Source: JBGRPZ01 sp041725955 (GTDB lineage: Bacteria; Bacteroidota; Bacteroidia; Bacteroidales; JBGRPZ01). Taken from it: a DNA stretch of 64,000 bases. The stretch covers positions 39,852-103,851 of the forward strand of contig JBGRQE010000006.1 in NCBI GenBank assembly GCA_041725955.1. Direction: 5' to 3'. Shown piece after piece: positions 44,344 through 53,348 of the stretch (position 1 is the stretch's first letter; the number at the start of each line of letters is the position of its first letter). Under the pieces are notes generated by a model, which was not told the DNA's origin, did not search any database, and worked only from the letters and a program-made list of their open reading frames with translations. The position numbers and the translations under genes are program-made.

Positions 44344-44581
44344 TAGTAAACCCTTTTATTTTTGTAAGAAATAATTCTTCTTTATGCCTATGCTTTAAAT
44401 AAAATATCAAATGTATGATAATGATGTTAGGCTCTTCTTATATTTTGATATTCTGCTTATTTACAAAAAAGGAAATAAAATATCATATATATAAAATAGC
44501 TACGAAATAACAATATTGTAATGAGAAAAAAAAATTTGTTCTATTTTGCGAAGCTTTTGCAAGAATAAAAAATTGTCTTTT

Positions 44582-47017
44582 ATGCAGCACAAAACTACCA
44601 CTGTATTTAATGTAATTGCTTTTTTACTAATACTCACTTTCTTATCTCATAACTCTTTTTCCCAAAGACATTTCATTTATAAAAAGAAACGAAAGAATAT
44701 ATATTTTGAAGATTATATAGACTTAAATAAGAATGGAAAGAAGGATTTTTATGAAGATCCTGAAATTGATGTTGAGGTTCGTATTGCCGATCTTTTAAAG
44801 CAAATGACCTTAGAAGAAAAAACTTGTCAGTTGGCAACCCTGTATGGCTATGGACGTGTTCTGAAAGATCCTTTGCCTGCCAAAGGATGGGAAAATGAAA
44901 TATGGAAAGATGGTATAGGAAATATCGACGAACATCTAAACTCTGTTGCCTACCATCCCGAAGCTGAAACCAAGTTCTCGGAACCTCCGGCACTACATGC
45001 TAAAGCCATTAACGAAACTCAGCGTTTTTTTGTTGAAGAAACGCGTTTGGGTATTCCTGCCGACTTTACTACTGAGGGAATACGAGGTTTATGCCATAAA
45101 GGTGCTACTTCTTTTCCTTCGCAAATTGGGCAGGGAAGTACCTGGAATACCGATTTGATTTATGAGATTGGATGTATTACGGCTCTTGAGGCTAAGAGCC
45201 TTGGATATACTAATGTTTATAGTCCTGTTTTAGATCTGGCACGCGATCCAAGATGGGGAAGAGTGCTGAGTTGTTATGGAGAAGATCCTTTCCTTGTTTC
45301 CCGAATGGGAATGGAAATGGTTGAAGGCCTCCAAGATCATGGTGTTGCATCAACATTAAAGCATTTTGCGGTTTACTCTATACCTAAGGGAGGACGCGAT
45401 GGTGCAGCAAAAACTGATCCCCAATGTGGTATGCGTGATTTGCACTCCATACATCTTTACCCCTTCAAGAAAGCTGTTACTACAGCACATGCCTTGGGTG
45501 TAATGAGTTCGTATAACGATTTTGATGGAGTTCCGGTAAGTAGCAGCTCTTTTCTTTTAGATAGTCTATTGCGCAAACAATGGGGGTTTCAAGGGTATGT
45601 GGTTTCCGACAGTTGGGCTGTAGGGGGCCTACATGGCAGACATTTTATTGCTGATGATTTTAAAGATTGTGTTGAAAAATCGATAAAAGCAGGATTGAAT
45701 GTGCGAACCAATTTTAGTCCTCCGGAAGATTTTATATTTCCACTTCGAGAATTGATTGATGAAGGAAAAATATCAGAGCAAACGCTTAATGATCGTGTTC
45801 GTGATGTGTTACGAGTTAAGTTTTTGCTGGGTCTTTTTGATAAGCCTTATGTTGAGGAATTTAAAAAGGCAAATCATTATGTTCATAGAGATGAACATGC
45901 TTCTATAGCAAAACTAGCAACACTCGAATCTATAGTATTGCTCAAGAATGATGGTTTTCTTCCCTTGGATAGAAAGAAGAAACAGAAGATTCTGGTTTGT
46001 GGCCCAAATGCTAAATATATAAATAATAGTATCGGGAGATATGGACCCAGCGGAAATGAAGTGATTTCGGTTTGGGAGGGCCTGGAAGAAATAGATAAAG
46101 GAAAAGTTAAAATTGACTATTGCAAAGGATGTGATCATTATGATGAAAACTGGCCTGCGAATGAGATTTATGATATTCCTCCTTCCAATACTCAACAGGC
46201 ATTGATTGATGAAGCTATAGAAAAGGCAAAGGAAAACGATGTTATAATTCTTGTTTTGGGAGATAATCAGGAAACTGTAGGGGAGAATAAAAGCCGTACA
46301 TCTTTGAATTTGCCCGGCAATCAGAAAGACTTGGTTAAGGCGATGATCAAAACAGGAAAAACCATTATAGCTATATTAATCAATGGCCGTCCGCTTACAA
46401 TAAATACACTGGATTTAAAAGCAAATGCAATTATCGAAGCATGGCTTCCCGGTGAATACGGAGGAGAAGCTATCGCTGAAGTGTTGTTTGGAGATTATAA
46501 TCCCGGAGGAAAACTCTCTCTAACTTTTCCTCGTACGGTAGGACAACTGCCTTTTAACTTTCCTTGCAAGCCCAAATCACAGGCCGGTCAAAGCCAGAAG
46601 CCAATAGGTGTAACTCGGGTGAGTGGGGCATTGTATCCTTTTGGACATGGTTTAAGTTATTCCGATTTTGAGTATTCTGGTTTGCAAATTTCGGAACCTC
46701 ATGATCAGGATCATGATAATTATATTATCGTTTCATTTAATGTGAAGAATGTAAGTAATTGCAGCGGAGAGGAGGTTCCCCAGCTTTATATAAATGATAA
46801 AATTTCAAGTTTAGTGACCTTTGAAAAGGTGTTGCGTGGATTTAAACGTATTCGTTTGGACAAAGGAGAAACTTCGAAGCTTACATTTATTCTTAGTCAG
46901 GAAGATTTTATGTTTATAGATGCCAGTGGTAAGATGATATTTGAACCAGGTGAATTTGAAATTATGGTTGGTTCTTCTTCGGAGGATACCCGCTTAAGCC
47001 GGGTAATAAAATTATAG
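44582..47017 (+). CDS. GH3 family beta-glycosidase, secreted
   Basis: About 811 aa from the ATG at 44582 (the in-frame start at 44546 is a TTG). A signal peptide ends near HNSFSQ. A Ca-loop-like segment DLNKNGKKDFYEDPEID precedes the GH3 barrel, which begins VRIADLLKQMTLEEK. The nucleophile Asp is in QGYVVSDSWAV. The C-terminal GH3 sandwich (SIVLLKNDGFLPL, ILVLGDNQETVGENKSRT) and a FN3-like end (LYPFGHGLSYSDFEY, EEVPQLYIND) complete the three-domain layout. It should cut terminal beta-linked glucose or xylose; which one is uncertain. No SusCD genes are near. Confidence 0.9.
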   Translation: MQHKTTTVFNVIAFLLILTFLSHNSFSQRHFIYKKKRKNIYFEDYIDLNKNGKKDFYEDPEIDVEVRIADLLKQMTLEEKTCQLATLYGYGRVLKDPLPAKGWENEIWKDGIGNIDEHLNSVAYHPEAETKFSEPPALHAKAINETQRFFVEETRLGIPADFTTEGIRGLCHKGATSFPSQIGQGSTWNTDLIYEIGCITALEAKSLGYTNVYSPVLDLARDPRWGRVLSCYGEDPFLVSRMGMEMVEGLQDHGVASTLKHFAVYSIPKGGRDGAAKTDPQCGMRDLHSIHLYPFKKAVTTAHALGVMSSYNDFDGVPVSSSSFLLDSLLRKQWGFQGYVVSDSWAVGGLHGRHFIADDFKDCVEKSIKAGLNVRTNFSPPEDFIFPLRELIDEGKISEQTLNDRVRDVLRVKFLLGLFDKPYVEEFKKANHYVHRDEHASIAKLATLESIVLLKNDGFLPLDRKKKQKILVCGPNAKYINNSIGRYGPSGNEVISVWEGLEEIDKGKVKIDYCKGCDHYDENWPANEIYDIPPSNTQQALIDEAIEKAKENDVIILVLGDNQETVGENKSRTSLNLPGNQKDLVKAMIKTGKTIIAILINGRPLTINTLDLKANAIIEAWLPGEYGGEAIAEVLFGDYNPGGKLSLTFPRTVGQLPFNFPCKPKSQAGQSQKPIGVTRVSGALYPFGHGLSYSDFEYSGLQISEPHDQDHDNYIIVSFNVKNVSNCSGEEVPQLYINDKISSLVTFEKVLRGFKRIRLDKGETSKLTFILSQEDFMFIDASGKMIFEPGEFEIMVGSSSEDTRLSRVIKL

Positions 47018-47135
47018 TTTTTATATGTTTCTAATCAGAGATTCGGAATAATAGCTTTAAGTGCAACTATTTAAGAACTTGATTTGTCTTTAGTCTTTAT
47101 AGTTAAAGAAAATTAAAAACAAATTAATTGTTCTT

Positions 47136-48323
47136 ATGAAAAAGTTTTTATTCGTTTTTATTACACTATTCCTGTTTTCAGGAAATGGTTTTTCTCAGAA
47201 TATAGAAGGAGAAGGTATCACTATTAAAACAGAGAAATCTGTGGATTGTATTATTGAAGAAATCATTAAGCCTTTTGTTGCCCCTTTAAAAAATAAAGGT
47301 AAGGTTGAAAGCCTTAGAGCTTTTGGGGATTTTGCACAAATAGGTTGGTTTTCGAATGGATCTGCAATGGGGATTAAGGAAGGATTAGTAATATCATCAG
47401 GTTATGTAGATTCTTTACAGTATCCCAACAATAATGGGAATTTAACAGGCCAACTGAATGGTGGGGGAGATACTGATTTAAACGGGCTTGGAAATCTTTA
47501 TTCAACTAACAGTTATTCCTTTGATGCAAGTGGTGTTTGTTTTTATTTTACTCCCAAAGAAGGGGTGAGTGAGATAAAGTTTGAATTGATTTTTGGATCT
47601 GAGAATTATAATGAATTTGTGCCTGAGAAAAGTGATGAAGCCGCTATGGAAAACAGATTCATTGATCGCTTTGGAATTTTTATCAGTGGAAAGGGAATAG
47701 AAGGTCCTTTTTCGCAAAATTCAGAGAATATTGCTACAGTTCCATTTCAGTCAGATAAATATATATCATTGAATACCATTAATTGTGGTAAAGAATCATC
47801 TTTTGGTGTTACTCCTCCTGGTTATTCTGATCCTAGTCAAGGCTGTAATTGTAATATGTTGGTGTTTAATGATTTTAAAGATAATAAACATTCTGCTTTA
47901 GATGCCTATACCAAACCTATAATGGTAAAAGCCAATTTGATTTCTGGAGAAAAGTATTTGGTGAAAATTGTTTTGGGAGATTTGAGTGATGGTAATTGGG
48001 ATTCTGGATTATTTATACGTGTAAATTATGATGCCAATAATGATGAATTTATACCCAATAAAGTTGAAGATTATGTTTCACAGAAATTATTGGAAGTATA
48101 CCCCAATCCAGCAAAAGATAATGCAATAGTGATTGTGCCCTCTGATATTAAGCAGGCACAACTTAAAGTATATGATATTCATGGGAGAGTGATGGTTGAG
48201 AAGTGTGTTCATGGAGGAGAGAAAGCAAATTTATCATTGAATCATATTCCGTCAGGAATATATTGTGTGATTATTGAGGATGGAGATGAAAATATATACA
48301 GAGAAAAGCTACAAGTAAGATAG
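47136..48323 (+). CDS. Choice-of-anchor-L domain protein with T9SS sorting domain, copy 1
   Basis: A 395-aa secreted protein. Signal peptide about residues 1-20 (FSGNGFSQ). The choice-of-anchor-L domain, about residues 30-310, has the usual order: GIKEGLVISSGYVD, FDASGVCFYFTP, FELIFGSENYNEFVP, FGIFISGKG, TKPIMVKANLISGEKYLVKIVLGD and DSGLFIRVN. The last 70 residues are a T9SS type A domain (LLEVYPNPAKDNAIVIVP, LKVYDIHGRVM, IPSGIYCVIIED). It is the first of three tandem paralogs. Likely a cell-surface protein; the binding partner is unknown. Confidence 0.88.
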   Translation: MKKFLFVFITLFLFSGNGFSQNIEGEGITIKTEKSVDCIIEEIIKPFVAPLKNKGKVESLRAFGDFAQIGWFSNGSAMGIKEGLVISSGYVDSLQYPNNNGNLTGQLNGGGDTDLNGLGNLYSTNSYSFDASGVCFYFTPKEGVSEIKFELIFGSENYNEFVPEKSDEAAMENRFIDRFGIFISGKGIEGPFSQNSENIATVPFQSDKYISLNTINCGKESSFGVTPPGYSDPSQGCNCNMLVFNDFKDNKHSALDAYTKPIMVKANLISGEKYLVKIVLGDLSDGNWDSGLFIRVNYDANNDEFIPNKVEDYVSQKLLEVYPNPAKDNAIVIVPSDIKQAQLKVYDIHGRVMVEKCVHGGEKANLSLNHIPSGIYCVIIEDGDENIYREKLQVR

Positions 48324-48495
48324 AGTGATATCAAAAATCAACCAAAATCATTTTATGTTTAAGACCACCAGTGGTAAGATAATATTGAATACAGAAGCAA
48401 CCTTTTCGTATGGGTTTGTGTCTGAAGAGAATAACTTAAACTTGATCTTAATTAAACTTATTTATTGAAATAATTGTTTTTTTAAAGCGATTAAG

Positions 48496-48519
48496 ACCCA
48501 GTTAGTTACTGGGTTGATT
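48496..48519 (+). terminator. Possible weak terminator between copies 1 and 2
   Basis: A 7-bp stem ACCCAGT / ACTGGGT followed by GATTTTTG, just ahead of copy 2. Confidence 0.4.
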
Positions 48520-48548
48520 TTTGTTTCTTTCTCTAAAAATAAAAAACC

Positions 48549-49724
48549 ATGAAAAAAAACTTTACTCTTTATTTAGCTCTGGTAGCAGGGCTTGTCCTTT
48601 CGTTTCAGTCTTTTGCCCAAAATAGTGGTGTTGTAGTTAACCTTGTTGAAAACAACGAAGATGCTGTTGAAATAATCGAAAACACTCTTCTTGCACCTAT
48701 TACAGATCTGGGAACAATTTCTAATATTACATATGTAGGTAGTTCTATGGCGATTGCCAGTTTTTCTAATGCTCAGGAAATTGGAATTCCATCAGGAATG
48801 ATTTTAAGCACTGGAAAAGCTAAAGATGTTTTTTCTATTAACAATAGTCCATCAAAAGGATCATCACTCAATTCTCCTGGAGATGCAATTCTAGCTGACT
48901 TAGTAGGTAATAATATAACACATGATGCTAGTTGTATTGAATTTGATTTTATTCCTAATGATGGAGTAACAGAAATCCGTTTTGAAATGATATTTGGTTC
49001 TGAGGAATATCATGAGTATGTTTCAAAAATGGCTCAAAGAGACGATCCTCAGGTGAATTTGTATAATGATGCTTTTGGCTTTTTTGTGACTGGATCAGAT
49101 ATTAATGGTGATTTTCAAAATGGAGCACTTAATATTGCCACAGTTCCCTTTCAAGCAGATTATATAAGTGTGGGATCAGTGAATTGTGGGTATGAATCTA
49201 AGTTTAAAGTAACTCCTCCTGGTAAAATAAATCCTGTATTTGGTAGTAATTGTAGTATGCTTATTCATAATGATAATTTAGATATTGAATATTCCACATT
49301 TGATGCTTATACAAAGCCGCTAATGATTCATGCCAATTTAACTCCAGGTTTGCAATATCATTTTAAGATTGTAATTGCAGATGCAAGAGATGGTGCTTAT
49401 GATTCAGGATTGCTTTTTAGAATAAACAATGCTGCAACCAATGATGCTTTTAAACCTACAGGATTAGGTGAGGTAAATATGGAAAATCAGATTCAGCTAT
49501 CTCCAAATCCAGCAGTTGATTTTACATCCATTCAACTTCCCAATACTTTTAAGCAAGCAAGTTTAAAAGTATATGATATGCAGGGAAAAATTGTTTCGGA
49601 AAGAAGTGTTGTTGGAGGAGAGAAAGTGAAGTTACAGATTAATGATATTCCTTCTGGTATGTATACTGTTATTGTTGAAGGAAAATCAGATCAAGTATAT
49701 ACTGCAAAGCTTCAAATTAGATAG
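48549..49724 (+). CDS. Choice-of-anchor-L domain protein with T9SS sorting domain, copy 2
   Basis: A 391-aa paralog of copy 1. Signal peptide ends SFQSFAQ. The domain blocks are GIPSGMILSTGKAKDVF, HDASCIEFDFIPNDGVTEIRF, MIFGSEEYHEYVSKMA, DAFGFFVTG, FDAYTKPLMIHANLTPG and DGAYDSGLLF. The sorting domain has IQLSPNPAVDFTSIQLP, LKVYDMQGKI and IPSGMYTVIVEG. It contains the FGSEEYHEY form that is most common in the family. The gap after it (49725-50321) carries a candidate RNA with repeated hairpins rather than a gene. Confidence 0.9.
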   Translation: MKKNFTLYLALVAGLVLSFQSFAQNSGVVVNLVENNEDAVEIIENTLLAPITDLGTISNITYVGSSMAIASFSNAQEIGIPSGMILSTGKAKDVFSINNSPSKGSSLNSPGDAILADLVGNNITHDASCIEFDFIPNDGVTEIRFEMIFGSEEYHEYVSKMAQRDDPQVNLYNDAFGFFVTGSDINGDFQNGALNIATVPFQADYISVGSVNCGYESKFKVTPPGKINPVFGSNCSMLIHNDNLDIEYSTFDAYTKPLMIHANLTPGLQYHFKIVIADARDGAYDSGLLFRINNAATNDAFKPTGLGEVNMENQIQLSPNPAVDFTSIQLPNTFKQASLKVYDMQGKIVSERSVVGGEKVKLQINDIPSGMYTVIVEGKSDQVYTAKLQIR

Positions 49725-49821
49725 TGCAATTTTTTGAAATAAATGGGGGTATTTCTACTTAGCGAAATTTACCCTGTGCAAAAAGGGTATACAAGCTGTT
49801 TTTCTGTATGGTTTTCCCCCA

Positions 49822-49829
49822 TATCTTTG
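49822..49829 (+). promoter_or_regulatory. -7 box of the candidate repeated-hairpin RNA
   Basis: TATCTTTG matches TAnnTTTG exactly. The -33 region (CTGTTTTTC) is only weakly like TTTTTG. It would start transcription near 49836. A short hairpin (49770-49789) before it may end the upstream gene. Confidence 0.5.
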
Positions 49830-49835
49830 CAATAT

Positions 49836-50158
49836 CAATTTAAGAGGAGATCTTCCTCGTAGTTCATAGTTTAAATGTTTCGGTTTCATAGCCCGGAACA
49901 GAGTTTAGAGTTCATAGTTTAAATGTTTCGGTTTCATAGTCCGGAACAGAGTTTTAGTTCATAGTTTAGTCGGAATATTAGTTTCATAGCCTAGTAATTC
50001 CGCTTTGAGTTTTAGTTTTCGAGCCGGTTTCATAGCCCGGTTTAGAGTAAGTTTAGCGAAGTTTCAGTTTCATAGTCTGAGGCTTCAATTTATTGAGAGC
50101 GCATTATATAAGCGCAAGATACAAAAGACTGTAATCGTAGAAGATGCAGTCTTTTTTT
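49836..50158 (+). ncRNA. Candidate structured RNA with five same-loop hairpins
   Basis: About 323 nt between a -7 box and an intrinsic terminator (50123-50158, 9-bp stem and seven T). Five hairpins have the same 9-nt loop TTTCATAG(C/T), closed by G-C, on stems that differ but pair. H1: 49876-49900. H2: 49924-49948. H3: 49971-50002. H4: 50021-50043. H5: 50058-50086. TTCATAG also occurs three times in the linkers before H1-H3. A GAGGA/TCCTC hairpin precedes the array and a GCGC hairpin follows it. The 72-codon frame that crosses it has no protein-like features. Known repeated-loop RNAs such as CsrB bind a protein; a similar role here is inference. Confidence 0.6.
49861..49964 (+). repeat. 48-bp direct repeat within the hairpin RNA
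   Basis: 49861 and 49909 start near-identical 47-48 bp units (AGTTCATAGTTTAAATG...), and a third, diverged unit starts at 49956. Each unit holds one linker TTCATAG and one hairpin. Confidence 0.85.
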
Positions 50159-50321
50159 GTTTTTACCTTTTCTTATGCAACTTTTCTATTGTTTACTGTG
50201 TCTGTAAGGTGTTATTGATCTAAAAACCTATTAATGTTATTTTTATTTAGTTGACATTCTTCTATTTCTTAAACTAAGTTGATTACTTACTCGAAGAATT
50301 GTCAAATATAAGACTAAGCAT

Positions 50322-51482
50322 ATGAAAAAGAATTATATACTATTGATTACAGCTTTATTTTGCTTAAACAATTTCTTGTTTTCTCAGGCTCCTGATGAGA
50401 AATATTATACAGTTACTCCCGCTCAAACTGAAAATGAAGCAAAAAAGATTATTGAAGATCGTTTTCTGAAACAATTTGAAATGCAGGGAACTGTGTCGAA
50501 TTTAAAAATAATTGGCGTACCTGAAGCTATCGGTTATTATGTTCATGGAGAAACTTTGGGATTAAAGAGTACTGTTGGGATTGTTTTGTCCACTGGTCGT
50601 GCAAAAAGTACTGAAGGGCCGAATGACCATTCTGGTAAGTCGGAATCTAATGGTGTAGGAGGTGATGTAGATGCTGAAATCCTTGCTCAAAATAAAACTT
50701 ACGATGCTAGTGGATTTGAATTTGACTTCCACTATAATAGTGGCGAGAAGAACTTTGTTATGAGTTATGTATTCGGATCAGAGGAGTATCATGAATATAG
50801 TCCTAAGAATGATGATGATAAGGTAAATCCGTATTCTGATGTAATGGGTGTTTTTGCAACAGGCAAAAACTATAAAGGAGAATTTAGCAATCATTCCCAA
50901 AACTTTGCTTTAGTTCCTATTACAAATCAAAGTGTGAATTTAAATAATGTTCATTGTGGATATGAAAGTGAACATAGAATATTACCTCCCGGTAAGAAAG
51001 CAGGCGGAGAAAATAAAGGGCAAAATTGTAATTTTCTTGTGCATAATGATCATGTCAGTCGAAAGTATATTCAAATGGATGCTTATATAGTTCCTTTTCT
51101 TGCTTCGATTCCACTTTATTCAGATGAAAAGATGGTTCATATAAAAGTGGTTATTGCTGATTCTAGAGATGGTGCTTATAATTCTGCAATTTTTTTGGAA
51201 GGGCCTAAATTATCCGAAGGGATTGATGACATTGATCAAGAAGACGAAATAAAAATTTATCCGAATCCTACCTCTGGTGAAGTGACTATTACAGCAGAAG
51301 AAGATATGGAACATCCTGTAATTTATGTTTATGACCTAAGAGGAAGCCTTGTTGTTTGTGAAAATCTTTCTGATGCCAAAGAAAATACGATTAATCTTTC
51401 TTTCCTTCCATCAGGAATCTATCAAGCAGTTATAAGCGATTCTGGAGTGAAATTATATTCAAAAAAGATACAAGTAAAATAA
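50322..51482 (+). CDS. Choice-of-anchor-L domain protein with T9SS sorting domain, copy 3
   Basis: A 386-aa paralog, the most diverged of the three. Signal peptide ends NFLFSQ. Blocks: GLKSTVGIVLSTGRAKS, YDASGFEFDFHYN, YVFGSEEYHEYSPK, VMGVFATGKN, QMDAYIVPFLASIPLYS and DGAYNSAIFLEGP. The T9SS domain has IKIYPNPTSGEVTITAE, IYVYDLRGSL and LPSGIYQAVISD. It shares a bidirectional terminator with the sensor kinase gene downstream. Confidence 0.88.
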   Translation: MKKNYILLITALFCLNNFLFSQAPDEKYYTVTPAQTENEAKKIIEDRFLKQFEMQGTVSNLKIIGVPEAIGYYVHGETLGLKSTVGIVLSTGRAKSTEGPNDHSGKSESNGVGGDVDAEILAQNKTYDASGFEFDFHYNSGEKNFVMSYVFGSEEYHEYSPKNDDDKVNPYSDVMGVFATGKNYKGEFSNHSQNFALVPITNQSVNLNNVHCGYESEHRILPPGKKAGGENKGQNCNFLVHNDHVSRKYIQMDAYIVPFLASIPLYSDEKMVHIKVVIADSRDGAYNSAIFLEGPKLSEGIDDIDQEDEIKIYPNPTSGEVTITAEEDMEHPVIYVYDLRGSLVVCENLSDAKENTINLSFLPSGIYQAVISDSGVKLYSKKIQVK

Positions 51483-51564
51483 GTATAGAGAAAAGGTAAA
51501 GGTTGTTTTATTGGGCAATTTAATGCTAAGTAATATTAATTATGTTTTTGTAATTGGGTTAAGT

Positions 51565-51597
51565 AATGCCGAGAATGTTTTTTCTCGGCATTTTTTA
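51565..51597. terminator. Shared terminator, copy 3 and sensor kinase
   Basis: A perfect 10-bp stem AATGCCGAGA / TCTCGGCATT with a short loop and T-run; two convergent genes end on either side. Confidence 0.9.
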
Positions 51598-51599
51598 TT

Positions 51600-53138
51600 T
51601 TATTTCTTTAAGATGATTCTGAAAGTTGTTCCAGCATCAATTACAGAGTTTTTTACAAATATTTTTCCTTTGTGGTAGTTCTTTATAATTCTTCGGGTTA
51701 AGCTAAGTCCCAGACCCCAGCCTCTTTTCTTAGTTGTATATCCAGGATAGAATACCCGTTTAAATTTTCCTTTTGGAATTCCCTTACCTGTATCTTTTAC
51801 ATCTATAAATACAAATTTGGAATCTTCTTTTAGGTTTATAGTAATTTGCCCCTTGGCACCACTCATTGCATCGATTGCATTTTTGCATAAGTTCTCAATA
51901 ACCCATCCAAAGAGATGAGCATTTAAAGGAATAATTATTGTTTGTTTTGGATCGATATTCAATACATAATTAACTTTTCTGCTGGTTCGTGGTCTTAAAT
52001 AATCAACGACTTCATAAATTACTTCAACAACATTCATAGGAAGTAATTCTGATGGCGAACCTACTTTTGAGAAGCGTTCGGTTATTTTCTGTAATCGTAC
52101 CAGATCTTTATCGATTTCACTCAGTATATCTTCACTTACATTATCAAGACGCAGTAGTTCTGTCCACCCTATCAATGATGAAAGTGGAGTTCCTAGCTGA
52201 TGAGCTGTTTCTTTTGACATCCCCACCCATACTTGATTTTGCTCACTTTTACGGCTGGTAGAAAAGATAAGGTATGCAGTAAAGACAAATACTGCGATTA
52301 TAAACATTTGAGTAATAGGGAAATATTTGAATTCGGTAACTACAGGCCTGTCTTTATAGAATATATAACTCTTTCCCTGGTCGATAAAGTCAATATGAAT
52401 AGGCTCATTTTCCGATTTCATTATATTTAATGTCTTCCTAGCAAAATAAGGATCCTTCATTTGTGAGATAGGAATATTACCATATCGAATTACATTGATT
52501 TGCGTGCTATCGGTAATAATTACAGGAACAGAATTTGAATTGGAAGCCACTTCATCAAAGAAGTTATTTTCCAGGTTATTCATCTGTTCATGTAATTCTG
52601 TATAAATTTTTGATCGCCGGTAGTGCAACTTAATATCTTGCCCCTCCATTGGAATGGAAATCGGTTTAAACTCGGAGAACATTTCTTTAATCTTGCCCTC
52701 AAACTTCATTCCTTCCTTTACCATTCCGTCAGTGTTTTTTTCTTGGTCGATAATATCGCCGTTGGTAACTACAATCGGAATATTTTCATTAGATTTTATA
52801 ATCTCTAAGACCAGAGTAAGCGATTCGGAGTTGTTTGGGGCGTGCAATAAGTGATAGGCATTTGCAAGAAGCTCAACTTTTGTATCTTCTTCCTCGCTCA
52901 GTTGTTTGAATAATTTTTCGTCATAAAGCACAAATTCCCTCTTCTTTTTGATTGACTGCGCCCAAGTTTTAACGTTTTTGCGGTCGTCGGCTCTTAATTT
53001 GGATACCATTCTATCAGTATACCATAGAGAAATAGCTATAATAACAATAGCTATTACCAAAAATATCCATTTCCATCTATCTTTCTGGGAATAGATACTT
53101 CTTGTTAATGATTTAAAATTCAAAATATTCCAGTGCAT
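51600..53138 (-). CDS. Orphan sensor histidine kinase
   Basis: A 512-aa kinase. One membrane helix near residues 22-42 and a second near 275-297 frame a large periplasmic sensor region of about 230 residues. There is no HAMP or PAS domain. The phospho-acceptor box is GMSKETAHQLGTPLSSLIGW. The ATP-binding boxes are NLCKNAIDAM, DVKDTGKGIP, the TTKKRGWGLGLSLTRRI loop and a final GTTFRIIL. The HQLGTP form of the H-box is typical of a Bacteroidetes group. No response regulator lies next to it, so its partner is elsewhere. Confidence 0.9.
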   Translation of the reverse strand: MHWNILNFKSLTRSIYSQKDRWKWIFLVIAIVIIAISLWYTDRMVSKLRADDRKNVKTWAQSIKKKREFVLYDEKLFKQLSEEEDTKVELLANAYHLLHAPNNSESLTLVLEIIKSNENIPIVVTNGDIIDQEKNTDGMVKEGMKFEGKIKEMFSEFKPISIPMEGQDIKLHYRRSKIYTELHEQMNNLENNFFDEVASNSNSVPVIITDSTQINVIRYGNIPISQMKDPYFARKTLNIMKSENEPIHIDFIDQGKSYIFYKDRPVVTEFKYFPITQMFIIAVFVFTAYLIFSTSRKSEQNQVWVGMSKETAHQLGTPLSSLIGWTELLRLDNVSEDILSEIDKDLVRLQKITERFSKVGSPSELLPMNVVEVIYEVVDYLRPRTSRKVNYVLNIDPKQTIIIPLNAHLFGWVIENLCKNAIDAMSGAKGQITINLKEDSKFVFIDVKDTGKGIPKGKFKRVFYPGYTTKKRGWGLGLSLTRRIIKNYHKGKIFVKNSVIDAGTTFRIILKK

Positions 53139-53257
53139 AACCTCAAAAACTTATAAATAATATTCTAACGTTTAAAAGTACAAATCCTTTTGCAAATGAG
53201 TATTAATCAATTCATTTGATAAGCATATCTTGAAAGAAAATACTTCAATTATTTTTT

Positions 53258-53265
53258 TAAATTTG
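53258..53265 (+). promoter_or_regulatory. -7 box of the first C69 dipeptidase
   Basis: TAAATTTG, matching TAnnTTTG, 83 bases before the ATG, leaving a fairly long untranslated leader. No clear -33. Confidence 0.4.
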
Positions 53266-53348
53266 CTAACCATCAGAAAAGGGACTGATATACAACAAAT
53301 ACAAGAAAATTGAAACGACACTAATAATTAATAATACAACAATAAAAA

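Noticed and set aside
49876..50086. Hairpin array as a mobile element or REP cluster
   Set aside because: Stems are not copies of one another, only loops are, and no transposase (RAYT) is in the window; transposition would copy the stems too.
50005..50223. 72-codon frame inside the hairpin array
   Set aside because: Its sequence is made of the repeat translated, with no domain or export signal; the hairpin structure and terminator explain the region better.
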